This document shows, one piece after another, positions 54,101 to 63,859 of a DNA stretch of 64,000 bases. This DNA is from Granulosicoccus sp045106855. Its GTDB lineage: Bacteria > Pseudomonadota > Gammaproteobacteria > Granulosicoccales > Granulosicoccaceae. A model generated the notes under the pieces. That model made no database searches, was not told the DNA's origin, and worked only from the letters and a program-made list of their open reading frames with translations. A program made the position numbers and the translations under genes. The stretch lies in contig JBGCFI010000074.1 of NCBI GenBank assembly GCA_045106855.1, positions 98,620 to 162,619 of the forward strand, read 5' to 3'. Position 1 is the first letter of the stretch. Each line of letters starts with the position of its first letter.

Positions 54101-54808
54101 ATGATTGATTTCTATTATTGGCCCACACCGAACGGATGGAAAATTTCAATATTGCTCGAGGAACTGGGAATCGCTTACAAGATGATCCCTGTCAACATTC
54201 GGGCGGGAGATCAATTCTCCACAAATTTTCTAACCATTAGCCCAAACAACAGGATGCCTGCCATTGTAGATCACGATGTGGACGGTGAACCCATTAGCGT
54301 ATTCGAAAGTGGAGCCATTCTCGTTTATCTCGCTCAAAAGCACGGTCAGTTTATCCCTGGAGATAGACGTGAAAGAATCCGCATGGATGAATGGATGTAT
54401 TGGCAGGTTGGAAATTTGGGACCGATGGCTGGACAACACAGCCATTTCTTCAATTACGCCCAGGGTACACACACCTATAGCGCTGATAGATATAAAAACG
54501 AATACAATCGATGTATAGGCGTATTAGAAAGACGCCTACAAGGACGTGAATACATACTGGACTCTGGCTATTCAATTGCAGATATGTGCTCATGGCCGTG
54601 GATACTGATTGCCAAGGCGATGCAACAGCCCCTCGATGAATTTCCTAACGTAACACGATGGCGAAGCGCTATAAAGGATAGGCCCGCAGTACGAAAAGGG
54701 GTTGATTTAGGAAAAGAACTCAACCCCAGAACGCCCATGACCGATGATGAACGCAGGGTCTCGTTTGGACAAACCGCAAATACCGTTAGCCAGCTTTCAG
54801 ATAAATGA
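54101..54808 (+). CDS. Nu-class-like glutathione S-transferase
   Basis: A 235-residue GST. The N-terminal TPNGWKISILLEEL is the TPNG-K motif of nu-class/YfcG-like enzymes, with Thr and Asn near the thiol. A thioredoxin-fold half with the cis-Pro segment NNRMPAIVD and the VFESGAILVYLA motif is followed by an all-helical half. The MAGQHSHFF segment is typical of this group. It may act on a peroxide or on a CoA-linked substrate with the CoA-transferase upstream. Confidence 0.9.
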   Translation: MIDFYYWPTPNGWKISILLEELGIAYKMIPVNIRAGDQFSTNFLTISPNNRMPAIVDHDVDGEPISVFESGAILVYLAQKHGQFIPGDRRERIRMDEWMYWQVGNLGPMAGQHSHFFNYAQGTHTYSADRYKNEYNRCIGVLERRLQGREYILDSGYSIADMCSWPWILIAKAMQQPLDEFPNVTRWRSAIKDRPAVRKGVDLGKELNPRTPMTDDERRVSFGQTANTVSQLSDK

Positions 54809-55105
54809 GAATGGCTCTATCGTTGGTTTTATCATCCTGCAGCTGATCTGAAACATCAGCATCTGTTTAAACACTATGTACAACAACAATCGTAAAGCAA
54901 TTTGTGATTAGTTTACTGTCAAGTAGAATGACGTACGCACTTTTTGCACGTGAGCCGGAATAATTCAACTTTCTGTTTCAACCCCCTCACCTATTCACTC
55001 TGTTAATCGATTCATAGAGACTATAAAGAATCTCAGATCAAGCTAACAACAACGTGAGGATTTAAAATTACAGTTAATAATTAATAGTACTAAAAGTCAC
55101 TCTTT
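54809..55105. other. Short intergenic region
   Basis: About 297 bases between the GST and the small minus-strand gene. No gene or clear terminator was found. Confidence 0.4.
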
Positions 55106-55411
55106 TTATGCACCAGCAATACGCTGTTCCTCTGACAACGTATTCCACCAATGCGCATAATCGGTTTCAAGGGGTGATCTCCCACTGACATCCGGAGCAC
55201 CATCGTTCCACCAGACAGCTCCAGCCTCTCCCAACGCCACCTTTGCAGCCAATGCCGCCGTACGATCTTTTTTCATGCGCGCTTGCATCAGCGACTTTAA
55301 TTCCCGACGTCTGATCGTATCGCTGAGCTCCGGGTTTGTACAGCGTTTCAATACGCCTCTTGAGACAAGATAGCGACCATCAGGGGTATGTGGGCGTTTT
55401 TTTCTAGCCAT
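55106..55411 (-). CDS. Small conserved-looking hypothetical protein
   Basis: A 101-residue basic protein beginning MARKKRPHTPDGRYLVSRG. The middle is helical (RRRELKSLMQARMKKDR) and the end is Trp-rich (AHWWNTLSEEQR). No signal peptide or known domain is visible. The ATG is clear. Its composition suggests a nucleic-acid-associated or ribosomal-like function, but that is a guess. Confidence 0.6.
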   Translation of the reverse strand: MARKKRPHTPDGRYLVSRGVLKRCTNPELSDTIRRRELKSLMQARMKKDRTAALAAKVALGEAGAVWWNDGAPDVSGRSPLETDYAHWWNTLSEEQRIAGA

Positions 55412-55599
55412 AATCGGAACGATAGCAGAACTAACAATATAAAAGGGCGTGAGCTCCAGAACTTAGCTGGCGCATCGAATCACTGATCAAACTACCTGCC
55501 TCAATCCTATGACAGCGGCAAGTTCAGTGCTATCTGTACCAACTGGCCACAAACCGGCGTACACTAAGCAAAACTGCATTTGATCGGGAAATTTTCATC

Positions 55600-57564
55600 A
55601 TGACTTCTATTCTAAAATCACGTGTCAATCCTTTGAAAACCACATTGGCCCTCTGCCTGCTCTGCGCTCTGGGTAACAACACCGTTCTGGCGGCCGACAC
55701 GAAACTACGCGTCATGCAAACAACCGATTTGCATATGCATGCAATGAACTTTGACTACTACCGTAACACTGAGGTCAACGACTTTGGCCTTGCAAGAACC
55801 GCCACTTTGATTCGCGATGCACGTAGCGAAGTACGTAATAGTCTGCTTTTCGACAACGGTGATCTTATTCAGGGGAACCCGATGGGTGACTTTATTGCAC
55901 GCTCACGGGGCCTGAGTTTTGGTGAAATACACCCTATGTACAAAGCTATGAATCTTATGCGCTATGACGCTGCAAACATAGGTAATCACGAATTCAATTA
56001 TGGGCTTGAATTCATGCTTAAATCTATAAGTGGCGCTAACTTTCCATACGTGCTAGCGAATGTATATGCCGTAGATGGCGATGACGACGGCAGTAACGAT
56101 AAACATTACATCCAACCTTATGTCATCCTCGACAGACAAGTCATGGATGAGAACGGACAGTGGCATGAATTGAAAGTAGGCGTTATCGGGTTCACTCCAC
56201 CCCAGATCATGAGCTGGGACAAAGGCCACCTGGATGGTCGTGTAACCGTACGTGGAATCGTCGAAACAGCTGAGATTTTAATACCGGAAATGCGTACTTC
56301 CGGAGCAGATATTATTGTGGCGATTCCGCACAGCGGAATCGCACAGTCACACCCTGATGGTCTGAGAGAAAACGCAACCGCTGAACTGGCACAGGTACCA
56401 GGCATTGACGCCATTCTTTTTGGTCATTCTCATACGGTATTTCCTTCCGAGGCTTATGAGAACTTCCCGGGTGCAGATCTGGAAAAAGGAACTCTTCACG
56501 GCGTACCTTCTGTTATGCCAGGTTATTGGGGCAGTCATCTTGGTATCATCGATCTGACATTACGCCAGGAAGACAACGATTGGGTAGTCGTTGACAGCTC
56601 TGTTGAAAATCGCTCCATCTTCCGTCGCGAAGGACGGACCAGTATCGCTGTTGTAGGATCACAGAAAGACATTATTGCGGCGGTAAAGGAAGAACACGAA
56701 AACACCATTGCCTGGGTGGGACAAGCGGTTGGTACTATCTCGTCCCCCATCAACAGTTATTTTGCACTAGTTCAAGATGATCCGTCCATTCAGATTGTTA
56801 ATAATGCACAAACCTGGTACGGCAAGAAAGTCATAGAAGGCACAGAATATGAGGGATTAGCTGTACTTTCAGCCGGCGCACCGTTCAAGGCTGGAGGACG
56901 GGGTGGACCAGATTATTTTACTGATCTTGCCGCTGGTGAAATTGCCATTCGAAACGTAGCAGACCTTTACATCTATCCCAACACAGCACGTCTTGTAAAA
57001 CTTTCCGGGGCACAAGTGAAAGAATGGTTAGAGCGTTCAGCCGCACAATTCAACAGAATAAACCCTGAATCAACCGAGATTCAATCGCTAATCAGTGAAA
57101 CACACCCATCCTATAACTTTGATGTCATCGACGGAATAAATTATCAAATCGACGTCACTCAGCCTTCTCGCTACGGTGACAAAGGGGAACTGCTTAATGA
57201 GAAAGCAAACCGCATCGTAAATTTGACATACAGTGGTCAGCCAATAGATCCCACGCAGGATTTTATCGTCGTAACCAACAACTACCGAGCAGGTGGTGGT
57301 GGAACTTTCCCGGCATTGGATGGTAGTACAATCATTGTGGAAGCGCCTCAAACCAATCGCCAAGTGTTGGTAGACTACATACTCGAGTCTGGCGAATTAG
57401 ATCCGCAGGCCGATGCGAACTGGCGGTTTGCACCAATTGATGCAGATGTTCAAGTTGTTTTTGACACTTCACCTGTGGCCGCCGAAGCCGCCAATGGCAA
57501 AAACTTCGAATTCATGGAACAACTTGACAGCGGTTTCGCTCGTTTTAAGATTCCAATGAACTGA
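55600..57564 (+). CDS. cpdB: 2',3'-cyclic-nucleotide 2'-phosphodiesterase/3'-nucleotidase
   Basis: A 654-residue periplasmic enzyme, close to the usual 647. The signal peptide ends near residue 31 (NNTVLAAD). The metallophosphoesterase half has QTTDLHMH, FDNGDLIQG, GNHEFNYGLEF and ILFGHSHTVF. The C-terminal 5'-nucleotidase-type half has GGRGGPDYFTDLAAGEI and NNYRAGGGGTFPAL. It splits 2',3'-cyclic nucleotides and 3'-nucleotides to give nucleosides and phosphate. The C-terminal extension beyond about 590 is unusual but short. Confidence 0.93.
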   Translation: MTSILKSRVNPLKTTLALCLLCALGNNTVLAADTKLRVMQTTDLHMHAMNFDYYRNTEVNDFGLARTATLIRDARSEVRNSLLFDNGDLIQGNPMGDFIARSRGLSFGEIHPMYKAMNLMRYDAANIGNHEFNYGLEFMLKSISGANFPYVLANVYAVDGDDDGSNDKHYIQPYVILDRQVMDENGQWHELKVGVIGFTPPQIMSWDKGHLDGRVTVRGIVETAEILIPEMRTSGADIIVAIPHSGIAQSHPDGLRENATAELAQVPGIDAILFGHSHTVFPSEAYENFPGADLEKGTLHGVPSVMPGYWGSHLGIIDLTLRQEDNDWVVVDSSVENRSIFRREGRTSIAVVGSQKDIIAAVKEEHENTIAWVGQAVGTISSPINSYFALVQDDPSIQIVNNAQTWYGKKVIEGTEYEGLAVLSAGAPFKAGGRGGPDYFTDLAAGEIAIRNVADLYIYPNTARLVKLSGAQVKEWLERSAAQFNRINPESTEIQSLISETHPSYNFDVIDGINYQIDVTQPSRYGDKGELLNEKANRIVNLTYSGQPIDPTQDFIVVTNNYRAGGGGTFPALDGSTIIVEAPQTNRQVLVDYILESGELDPQADANWRFAPIDADVQVVFDTSPVAAEAANGKNFEFMEQLDSGFARFKIPMN

Positions 57565-57607
57565 CATCTGCTATTGCTGCATACCCTCAACAATTTTACT
57601 AGTACCA

Positions 57608-58159
57608 ATGAGCCATTCTGATCGTCCCGACCCAGACTCCGTTTTGTTAAAAAACGGTGCGCTGGCTGCTACACCTGAAGAGATACTAGATGCCCTTGAA
57701 AAGCATGGAGTCGAACATGACACCATGACTCATGAGCCACTCTATACCGTCGAACAGGCAAGAATGGTTAACTATACTGAACCCGGTGCACATACGAAAA
57801 ACCTGTTCCTGCGAAACAAAAAGGGGCGTATGTTCCTGCTTGTCGTCGAACGGGACCAACGAGTGGATTTGCGCAGTTTACGCGACAAACTAAATATACC
57901 AGGCGGGCAATTTGCGTTTGCGAGTACAGAACGCCTGGGCCACTATTTGGGCGTGGTACCCGGGTCAGTGTCACCACTGGCCATTTATAATGATCACGAC
58001 TGCGCTGTACAGGTTTTGATTCAGAATACGCTGTTGGAACACGAGTGGATATATTTACACCCATGCCGTAATACGCATAGCACTCGACTCCGAACCCGCG
58101 ATTTACTGGACACACTCAGTGCCTGGAAACACCCGGTGACTGCACTGACACTCGAGTAA
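57608..58159 (+). CDS. YbaK/ProX-type aminoacyl-tRNA deacylase
   Basis: A 183-residue protein of the YbaK/ProXp fold. ALEKHGVEHDTMTHEP is the N-terminal helix/strand; the conserved Lys lies in PGAHTKNLFLRNKKGR; the GSVSPLAIYND segment is the family core. It edits mischarged tRNA, most often Ala-tRNA(Pro). It lies 43 bases after cpdB. Confidence 0.93.
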   Translation: MSHSDRPDPDSVLLKNGALAATPEEILDALEKHGVEHDTMTHEPLYTVEQARMVNYTEPGAHTKNLFLRNKKGRMFLLVVERDQRVDLRSLRDKLNIPGGQFAFASTERLGHYLGVVPGSVSPLAIYNDHDCAVQVLIQNTLLEHEWIYLHPCRNTHSTRLRTRDLLDTLSAWKHPVTALTLE

Positions 58160-58278
58160 AATACCTTACAGCGTCAACCAATTAGAGACCGGGTTCACGT
58201 AAACAATGACAGCACTGATCAGAATACGGGTAAAGAAAAACTTACTCGGCCTTGATGCCTACGTTAATCCAGCAGTCG

Positions 58279-58749
58279 TTATACATCCTTCGGAGGCGGA
58301 GGGACATACTTGGTTGTCTGGAATATGGGTTCGTCACTATCTAGCGTATCGCCTTCCGGCAACTGCATTTGTACTTCCGTTCCTTCCACCTCAGCTTCAC
58401 GTTCCGCTTTATGTAGATCAATCGCCACTTGTTCATTCCACGGCAACTGATACGCACGAGGTTCTTTGATACCTGGCATCTGTAACCATAGATAAATAGC
58501 TTCATTCTCTCGCATTAATGAGGCAGTTACCACCGCCTCATCCAGATGATGTTTTGCTACTTCGATCTGGAGTGGCTTTGGTCGACTCAAAAGGTCATTA
58601 GTCACAAGATAAACAAGTGGAAGAAACAACGCTGTGATCGCCAAGGCCGAGAACTTCAGCAAACGCCGACGTGGCGAGAGAATAGCGAATAATGCGAGAG
58701 CCCCAGCAAGAAGCATAGTGATGGTATACCACTGAAATCCGGTCATCAT
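58279..58749 (-). CDS. Membrane protein of the ExbB-like trio
   Basis: A 156-residue protein with two N-terminal hydrophobic segments (about 9-25 and 33-50) and an acidic periplasmic-type tail. The tail ends KYVPPPPKDV. No domain is recognised. It overlaps the upstream gene by one base and is the last of three coupled genes, so it likely belongs to the same complex. Confidence 0.7.
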   Translation of the reverse strand: MMTGFQWYTITMLLAGALALFAILSPRRRLLKFSALAITALFLPLVYLVTNDLLSRPKPLQIEVAKHHLDEAVVTASLMRENEAIYLWLQMPGIKEPRAYQLPWNEQVAIDLHKAEREAEVEGTEVQMQLPEGDTLDSDEPIFQTTKYVPPPPKDV

Positions 58750-59348
58750 TACGCACCTCCCCGAATTCGCTTGGGAAGATCATGGACACTCCCTGTTACC
58801 AGTTTCGATTCTTCATCCAGCTTGAAACGGAAAACGGTGAGTTCCTGATTGACCTTGTCGAGATCAAACTTGGTCGCCAGAATTTGACGCGTCGCCTTGC
58901 TCTTCGGTGCTTTTAGGCTGACGGTGACGGTAACGGGTACAGGATAGATTTTCTCTTTATTACGAAATAAGTGTACATTTATTGTGTAGTCACCTGACGG
59001 TGCACCTCGACTATACGCAAATTCGTAATTCAGTCCTGTCAAATCACTGGACACACCCAGATCATCTCGCAACAAATCGAAAACCGTGCCACCTTTTCGA
59101 GTATATCCAACCGCTTTGTCACCTGGTGCTTCCACCCATAAATCGACATCGACGTTAAGTTCATCAGGCCACCTTAGCTCAACTATCATGTTTCCCGGTG
59201 CCTGATCTGTATCTTCTGCCTTAGCCTCAGGATTAATGTGAGGTAGTAGCAGCATGACGAGGGTAACGAACCCTGCCAGCGCCAGCATGATTACATCACG
59301 GAACACAGTCGTGCCGCTATCCTCGTCAAAGAGATCAAGTTCACGCAT
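58749..59348 (-). CDS. ExbD-like membrane protein with beta-rich domain
   Basis: About 199 residues. The start at ATG 59348 (MRELDLFDEDSG) is preferred over 59402 because it overlaps the ExbB-like stop by eight bases. One TM helix (about 19-37) is placed as in ExbD/TolR. The rest is a beta domain (VELRWPDELNVDVDLWVEAPG, SGDYTINVHLF) rather than a standard ExbD domain. It should sit with the ExbB-like channel protein. Confidence 0.7.
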   Translation of the reverse strand: MRELDLFDEDSGTTVFRDVIMLALAGFVTLVMLLLPHINPEAKAEDTDQAPGNMIVELRWPDELNVDVDLWVEAPGDKAVGYTRKGGTVFDLLRDDLGVSSDLTGLNYEFAYSRGAPSGDYTINVHLFRNKEKIYPVPVTVTVSLKAPKSKATRQILATKFDLDKVNQELTVFRFKLDEESKLVTGSVHDLPKRIRGGA

Positions 59349-59997
59349 TGTTATCAGTCTGATCCAGCCAGAGTCCCATGAGTCGGACTGTTCCACCGGC
59401 AAGTATCTGATAGTTGGCCGTTAACCAGACATTGAGAACAGAACCGATCAGAGTGGTATAAAGTGCCGTCGACATGCCCTGAATTAATACTGACACCATT
59501 GGAGCAATACTGTTGACATCGGAGGCCGTCTCCGGATCTACACCAGACAGGGCGATAATGAAACCTAGCACTGTACCTATCAGGCCTAACAAAACCAGAG
59601 TGTTTGCGATATGTCGTACTGAAGCGATGCGTTGCGTCAGTTTTAGACGAAGTGAACCCACCGAAGGCGTAAGTGATGGTGGTTTTTCCTTGGAGCTTCG
59701 CGTCAAATCATCTATCTCAGAATTGATTTGCCATGCCCGACCACAACTAATCGCAAGACCAACCATGAAGACAATAAATATTGCAATGGAAAGGCGAGTT
59801 TCGTCAGCGCTGACTACTTTATCAATATACCCCTCCCAAGCGGCAGCACCTAACAATGCGAACGCCAGAAGATTGAAAAGCAGGAATCGGAAAAGAAGTG
59901 ACGAGCAATGAGCCTTTACCGAGTCGAGCGCATGAGGCTCTCCTTCAATAATGCTGGCGGATGCACTTTGCTCCGCAATGTAAGACGATGTTGCCAT
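59341..59997 (-). CDS. MotA/TolQ/ExbB-like proton-channel protein
   Basis: A 218-residue protein with three or four TM helices (about 38-58, 70-87, 132-152, 178-200). The channel motif region reads LGLIGTVLGFIIALSG followed by ISVLIQGMSTALYTTLIGSVLN-like helices (here VSVLIQGMSTALYTTL). This is typical of TolQ/ExbB and MotA relatives. It likely uses proton flow to drive a periplasmic partner. First gene of the trio. Confidence 0.85.
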   Translation of the reverse strand: MATSSYIAEQSASASIIEGEPHALDSVKAHCSSLLFRFLLFNLLAFALLGAAAWEGYIDKVVSADETRLSIAIFIVFMVGLAISCGRAWQINSEIDDLTRSSKEKPPSLTPSVGSLRLKLTQRIASVRHIANTLVLLGLIGTVLGFIIALSGVDPETASDVNSIAPMVSVLIQGMSTALYTTLIGSVLNVWLTANYQILAGGTVRLMGLWLDQTDNNA

Positions 59998-60540
59998 GTA
60001 AACCTCGTGGTTTCATGGGTAGAGCCAGATTTGCGATTCCGGCACGACGGTGCCGAGCGCACTTGGGCTCGAGGGCAAGCACGCATCCCGTACTTTCATA
60101 TAGCCGTCAAATGACCATAGACAGAGCAGGATCAATCAAGAACTGAGACTGCCGCAGGGTCTGTGCCAGAATCAAGATTAGTAACGGGGCTTTAATTGAA
60201 AAAAACATTTTTTTTCAATTAAAACCCTGTCTCTCGAATCACATCTGATCCCTAACGTACTAAAACCTACTTATTTGTGCCCAAAAAGACACTAAATCAA
60301 AGAGAAAGTGCAAATTTTTCTCCAATTACCAGCCGTTGATTAATAAGGTATTCGGATTTACGTGGGCGTAAAACCAAACTAATAATTGGTCGGCCATTGT
60401 TATTGAATAATCCCCCAGATGAGCGTTAGCTACAAACTACTAGGCACCTGGGAATGCTGGTCTTTTTATGTCTAGAAAACTGATTTCAAACGAATTACCA
60501 ACATTTACTGCCCCCTAGAAACAAGTATCAATGTGCATTT
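59998..60540. other. Intergenic region with a long inverted repeat
   Basis: 543 bases with no gene. The AT-rich inverted repeat at 60186-60227 is the main feature. The promoter of the ExbB-like trio lies near the left edge. Confidence 0.5.
60186..60227. terminator. Long A/T inverted repeat, likely bidirectional terminator
   Basis: Arms of TTTAATTGAAAAAAA and its complement (60191-60205 and 60208-60223) are closed by a very short loop and bounded by GGG/CCC. The A and T runs favour termination on either strand. It lies downstream of the chemotaxis gene (minus strand). Confidence 0.6.
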
Positions 60541-62133
60541 TCATGCGGCCTCAAGATCAGAATCCGAACTATTTTTCCCAAGTTTAAACTGCGATATGGC
60601 TGCAACCAGCATTCCAGCACCAGCCCTCAACTGTTCCGACGCGGCAAGATTTTCCTCGGCCATGATGGCGTTTCGCTGTGTACCATTTTCGACACTATGC
60701 AATGCTTCTCCAACCTCCGACACACCACTGCGCTGGTCGTTACTAGCACTGTTGATTTGGCCCATCAGCACAGCAACTTCCTGAATCGAGCCCACAACCC
60801 CGGAAATAGTAGTGACCGCCTCAGTGACTTGTGAAGTACCTTGTTCTACACGATTTACGCTGGTTTTTACCAAAGCTTCAATTTCCTTAGCGGCCGTGGT
60901 ACTCCGCTTCGCCAATGATCTGACCTCACTTGCGACGACAGCAAATCCACGCCCCTGATCTCCCGCGCGAGCAGCCTCAACTGCCGCATTCAGAGCCAGG
61001 ATATTAGTTTGAAACGAAATATCGTTTATAACGCCAATAATGTCAGCGATCTGTTTACTATCATCATTCATTCTGTTCATGATGGCTACAACCTGACTGA
61101 CACCGTCACTTCCACATACGGCTACTTCGCTAGCTTCTTGTGCAAGTTGATTAGCCCTGTTTGAGCTATCAGCATTTTCTTTGACTCTGTCCCCCAGCCC
61201 GGACATGGACTGTGACGTCTGTTGTAGTGATTCTGCTTGATCAGTGGTTCTTTCCGACATCTCTCTGCTATCTTTGGAAATGCGTGTACTGGCATCTGCA
61301 ATATCATTGGCAGCATCACGAACTTGTGTTACCAATCCGATCAAACGATTCTGCATGAGACAAAGTGACGCGAGTACGCTGCCGGGTCTTGCATTTTCGC
61401 TACCCTCAACGGAACTTAGATCACCTGCAGCTACACGGCCAACGATTCGTCCCAGCTCCACAGGCTCGGCACCCAGAGCCCGAAATAACGAGGATATGAA
61501 CAAGGTGCTCAGTACAATGGCGCTAACCACGGTGGCAACTCCTACGGTCAGCATAGTAGTTCTCGCATTCTCGAAAGTATCCTGAGACTTGGCAATAGCT
61601 TTTTTCGACTGGACATCACTGTATTCCAGATAATCGGATACGTGACCCAGAAGACTAGCCAGCAACGGGCGGCACTGAGCAGTTAACTTATCGATAGCGG
61701 CCTTATTACTTCCCTCTACCGTCTTAGCAACGATATCCAGCGCAACTGGCCCGTACTGCGATTCTATTTCAGTAATAGCACTTACAGCTTCATGATCAGT
61801 TTTTGTGGCATAATGATCTGCAGTTACCAAAGCTTGCAATTTCTTCAAAGCTGCCTGCATATGAGCATGTGATGCCTTGACAGCTTCCAGCTCCTCTCTT
61901 TTGTCAGCTTCGCTGGAAACCAGTATTAGATTTCTTGCAGCGATCGCCCTGTCGTTAACCGCACCACGTACCTCGACTACAGCGCTAACAACGACCGAAT
62001 GTTCATTAATGTATGAGCTGAAACGATCATTAGCCTTACTAATGGTCTGCAGGCTGAATGCTAATGCAAACACTGACAATAGCGCGATGATACCAAAAGC
62101 GAATGTAAGGCGGAGTCTGACTGAAAGCTGCAT
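60541..62133 (-). CDS. Methyl-accepting chemotaxis protein with 4HB sensor
   Basis: A 530-residue receptor. TM1 about 8-28, a four-helix-bundle periplasmic sensor about 30-190, TM2 about 195-218, HAMP about 219-272, and a coiled-coil signalling domain about 280-520. The hairpin tip EVRSLAKRSTTAAKEI is the CheA/CheW contact. No C-terminal pentapeptide (NWETF type) is present. A GGAGG lies ahead of the ATG. The ligand is unknown. Confidence 0.95.
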   Translation of the reverse strand: MQLSVRLRLTFAFGIIALLSVFALAFSLQTISKANDRFSSYINEHSVVVSAVVEVRGAVNDRAIAARNLILVSSEADKREELEAVKASHAHMQAALKKLQALVTADHYATKTDHEAVSAITEIESQYGPVALDIVAKTVEGSNKAAIDKLTAQCRPLLASLLGHVSDYLEYSDVQSKKAIAKSQDTFENARTTMLTVGVATVVSAIVLSTLFISSLFRALGAEPVELGRIVGRVAAGDLSSVEGSENARPGSVLASLCLMQNRLIGLVTQVRDAANDIADASTRISKDSREMSERTTDQAESLQQTSQSMSGLGDRVKENADSSNRANQLAQEASEVAVCGSDGVSQVVAIMNRMNDDSKQIADIIGVINDISFQTNILALNAAVEAARAGDQGRGFAVVASEVRSLAKRSTTAAKEIEALVKTSVNRVEQGTSQVTEAVTTISGVVGSIQEVAVLMGQINSASNDQRSGVSEVGEALHSVENGTQRNAIMAEENLAASEQLRAGAGMLVAAISQFKLGKNSSDSDLEAA

Positions 62134-62553
62134 CTATTCCTCCAGGGAAAACGGCTAGGACAATGTTAATGGTATATATGGTGAATTTACGTGCCACACG
62201 CTTTAAGCGCTTGTTGAAAATTGTATCGACACCTCAGAATCAAACTCCATGCGTAACAAGTGAAACAAGGGTTATCCATATGGCTTGAAAGCTTGCTCAT
62301 CCATTGGACGTAATTAGGTCTCTTGACCAGCACTAAATACTATTTTTTTACATAACAACATCACCTGAAAATACATTCATTGATGCATATGCATTTTCGG
62401 AATTCGATCCCAAACTATTGATCTGGCATAGATATACCTAATGCGATCAATTGACTAAGTATTCATGTTACGTTATAGCCTAAGCAGAACATGCCGAAGA
62501 ACCACTTAACCAGACAGGCATTATTTCAATTTGAAACGTAATTCGAGCAACGT
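62134..62553. other. Divergent promoter region with a palindrome
   Basis: 420 bases between the chemotaxis gene (minus) and the DUF2848 gene (plus). The perfect 12-base palindrome ATGCATATGCAT lies at 62383-62394, a possible operator. No gene is supported. Confidence 0.45.
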
Positions 62554-63213
62554 ATGAATTTCATTGACGTCGACTCCAGTCAAACGAATAATTTTTCCGT
62601 GGAACATGTATACATAGCCGGATGGACGGCACGAAACAAACAGTCCGTTGATCATCATATTCAAGAACTGGCCGAGCTAGGAATTTCTCCCCCGTCAAAA
62701 GTTCCTCTTTACTATCGCGTTTCAAACAGATTACTCACTCAGGACGACAATATCGAGGTGCTCGGTATTACCACCTCTGGCGAAGTCGAACCCTTGCTGA
62801 TCCAACATAAGGGAAATATCTGGATAGGCTTGGCATCTGACCACACAGACAGGGAACTGGAGGCCTATTCGGTCGCTGCGTCAAAACAGGCCTGCCTCAA
62901 ACCGATTTCCAAACAGTTATGGAATTTTCATTCCGTCAAAGATCATCTTGATTCTCTGATATTACGCTGCATGATTAATGAGGATAATCAATGGACGTTA
63001 TACCAAGAGGGTTCGCTGGAAACTATTCGACCTCTGGTAGAACTGATTAGAGACTCCGGATTTGGAGACAATGCGGCTATGTTATGCGGCACCCTTGCGG
63101 CTAAAGGTGGAGTCAGACCCGCGAACGCATACAAAATGGAACTGTTGGATCCTGTTCTGGACAGAAAAATACATCTGGATTACACCGTCAGAACACTCCC
63201 CATTGTTAAGTAG
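62554..63213 (+). CDS. DUF2848 family protein
   Basis: A 219-residue protein that matches DUF2848 in length and pattern (VYIAGWTARNK near 22, PLYYRVSNRLLTQ, GLASDHTDRELEA, KPISKQLWNF, MLCGTLAAKGG). Members may be fumarylacetoacetate-hydrolase-like enzymes, but their function is not established. No partner gene is evident. Confidence 0.85.
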   Translation: MNFIDVDSSQTNNFSVEHVYIAGWTARNKQSVDHHIQELAELGISPPSKVPLYYRVSNRLLTQDDNIEVLGITTSGEVEPLLIQHKGNIWIGLASDHTDRELEAYSVAASKQACLKPISKQLWNFHSVKDHLDSLILRCMINEDNQWTLYQEGSLETIRPLVELIRDSGFGDNAAMLCGTLAAKGGVRPANAYKMELLDPVLDRKIHLDYTVRTLPIVK

Positions 63214-63339
63214 ATCACACAAGACACGAATTTTCTCAGATTGGCACCTTGCTGTAGTGCGATATTAACGGGTAGATGCTTGCTGTGAACAAGATAGGTA
63301 CAAAAGTCATTTAGCACGGTAAGCAGTGTATTAACCGCA

Positions 63340-63765
63340 TCTAGCGCAGCGCGGGTGCAGCGCGGAGGCCCGTTGGTCAGCGCCTTGAAAGAACGTCTTA
63401 ATGACGTCTTGCACCAGGAATCCAGGAAGTCATCACTGGCAAAAGCGATCCATTACTCGCTCACTCGTTGGGAGGCATTGTCGCGCTATCTGAATGATGG
63501 TCTGTTGGATATGGATAATAATGCGGTGGAGCGACAAATACGCCCCGTTGTCCTAGGTCGTAAAAATTATCTTTTCGCAGGCTCTGATGCAGGCGCAGAC
63601 TCTGCCGCCTTGATGTACGGCTTACTCAATACCGCCAAGCTTAACGGGCTTGATCCCGAGGCTTACTTGCATCATGTGCTGACCTACATCGCCGATCATC
63701 CTGTATCGCGAGTTGATGAGCTACTGCCCTGGAATGTTAACCTGAGTTCGTCAGCCGGCTAACTG
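63340..63765 (+). pseudogene. IS66-type transposase C-terminal fragment
   Basis: The frame from 63355 (GTG) encodes about 135 residues of an IS66 transposase C-terminus (DNNAVERQIRPVVLGRKNYLFAGSD is recognisable in parts; LNGLDPEAYL and VDELLPWNV follow). The upstream part is missing: an in-frame TAG lies at 63295-63297 and no full N-terminal domain precedes it. It is a truncated, dead copy. Confidence 0.85.
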
Positions 63766-63811
63766 CACACATTGCCAGTAATCGTCAATGCGATTCAGAC
63801 CGGACGCTTAC
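63766..63811 (+). repeat. Probable IS66 right inverted-repeat end
   Basis: The end CGGACGCTTAC (63801-63811), reverse complement GTAAGCGTCCG, fits the GTAA start of IS66 ends. It closes the transposase remnant. Confidence 0.5.
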
Positions 63812-63859
63812 TGCTCATATATTCTCTCAATGTGTATAACAGGTTTTTTTGACAACTAG

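Noticed and set aside
58206..58469. 87-residue plus-strand frame
   Set aside because: It is antisense to the membrane gene at 58279-58749 and has no domain features.
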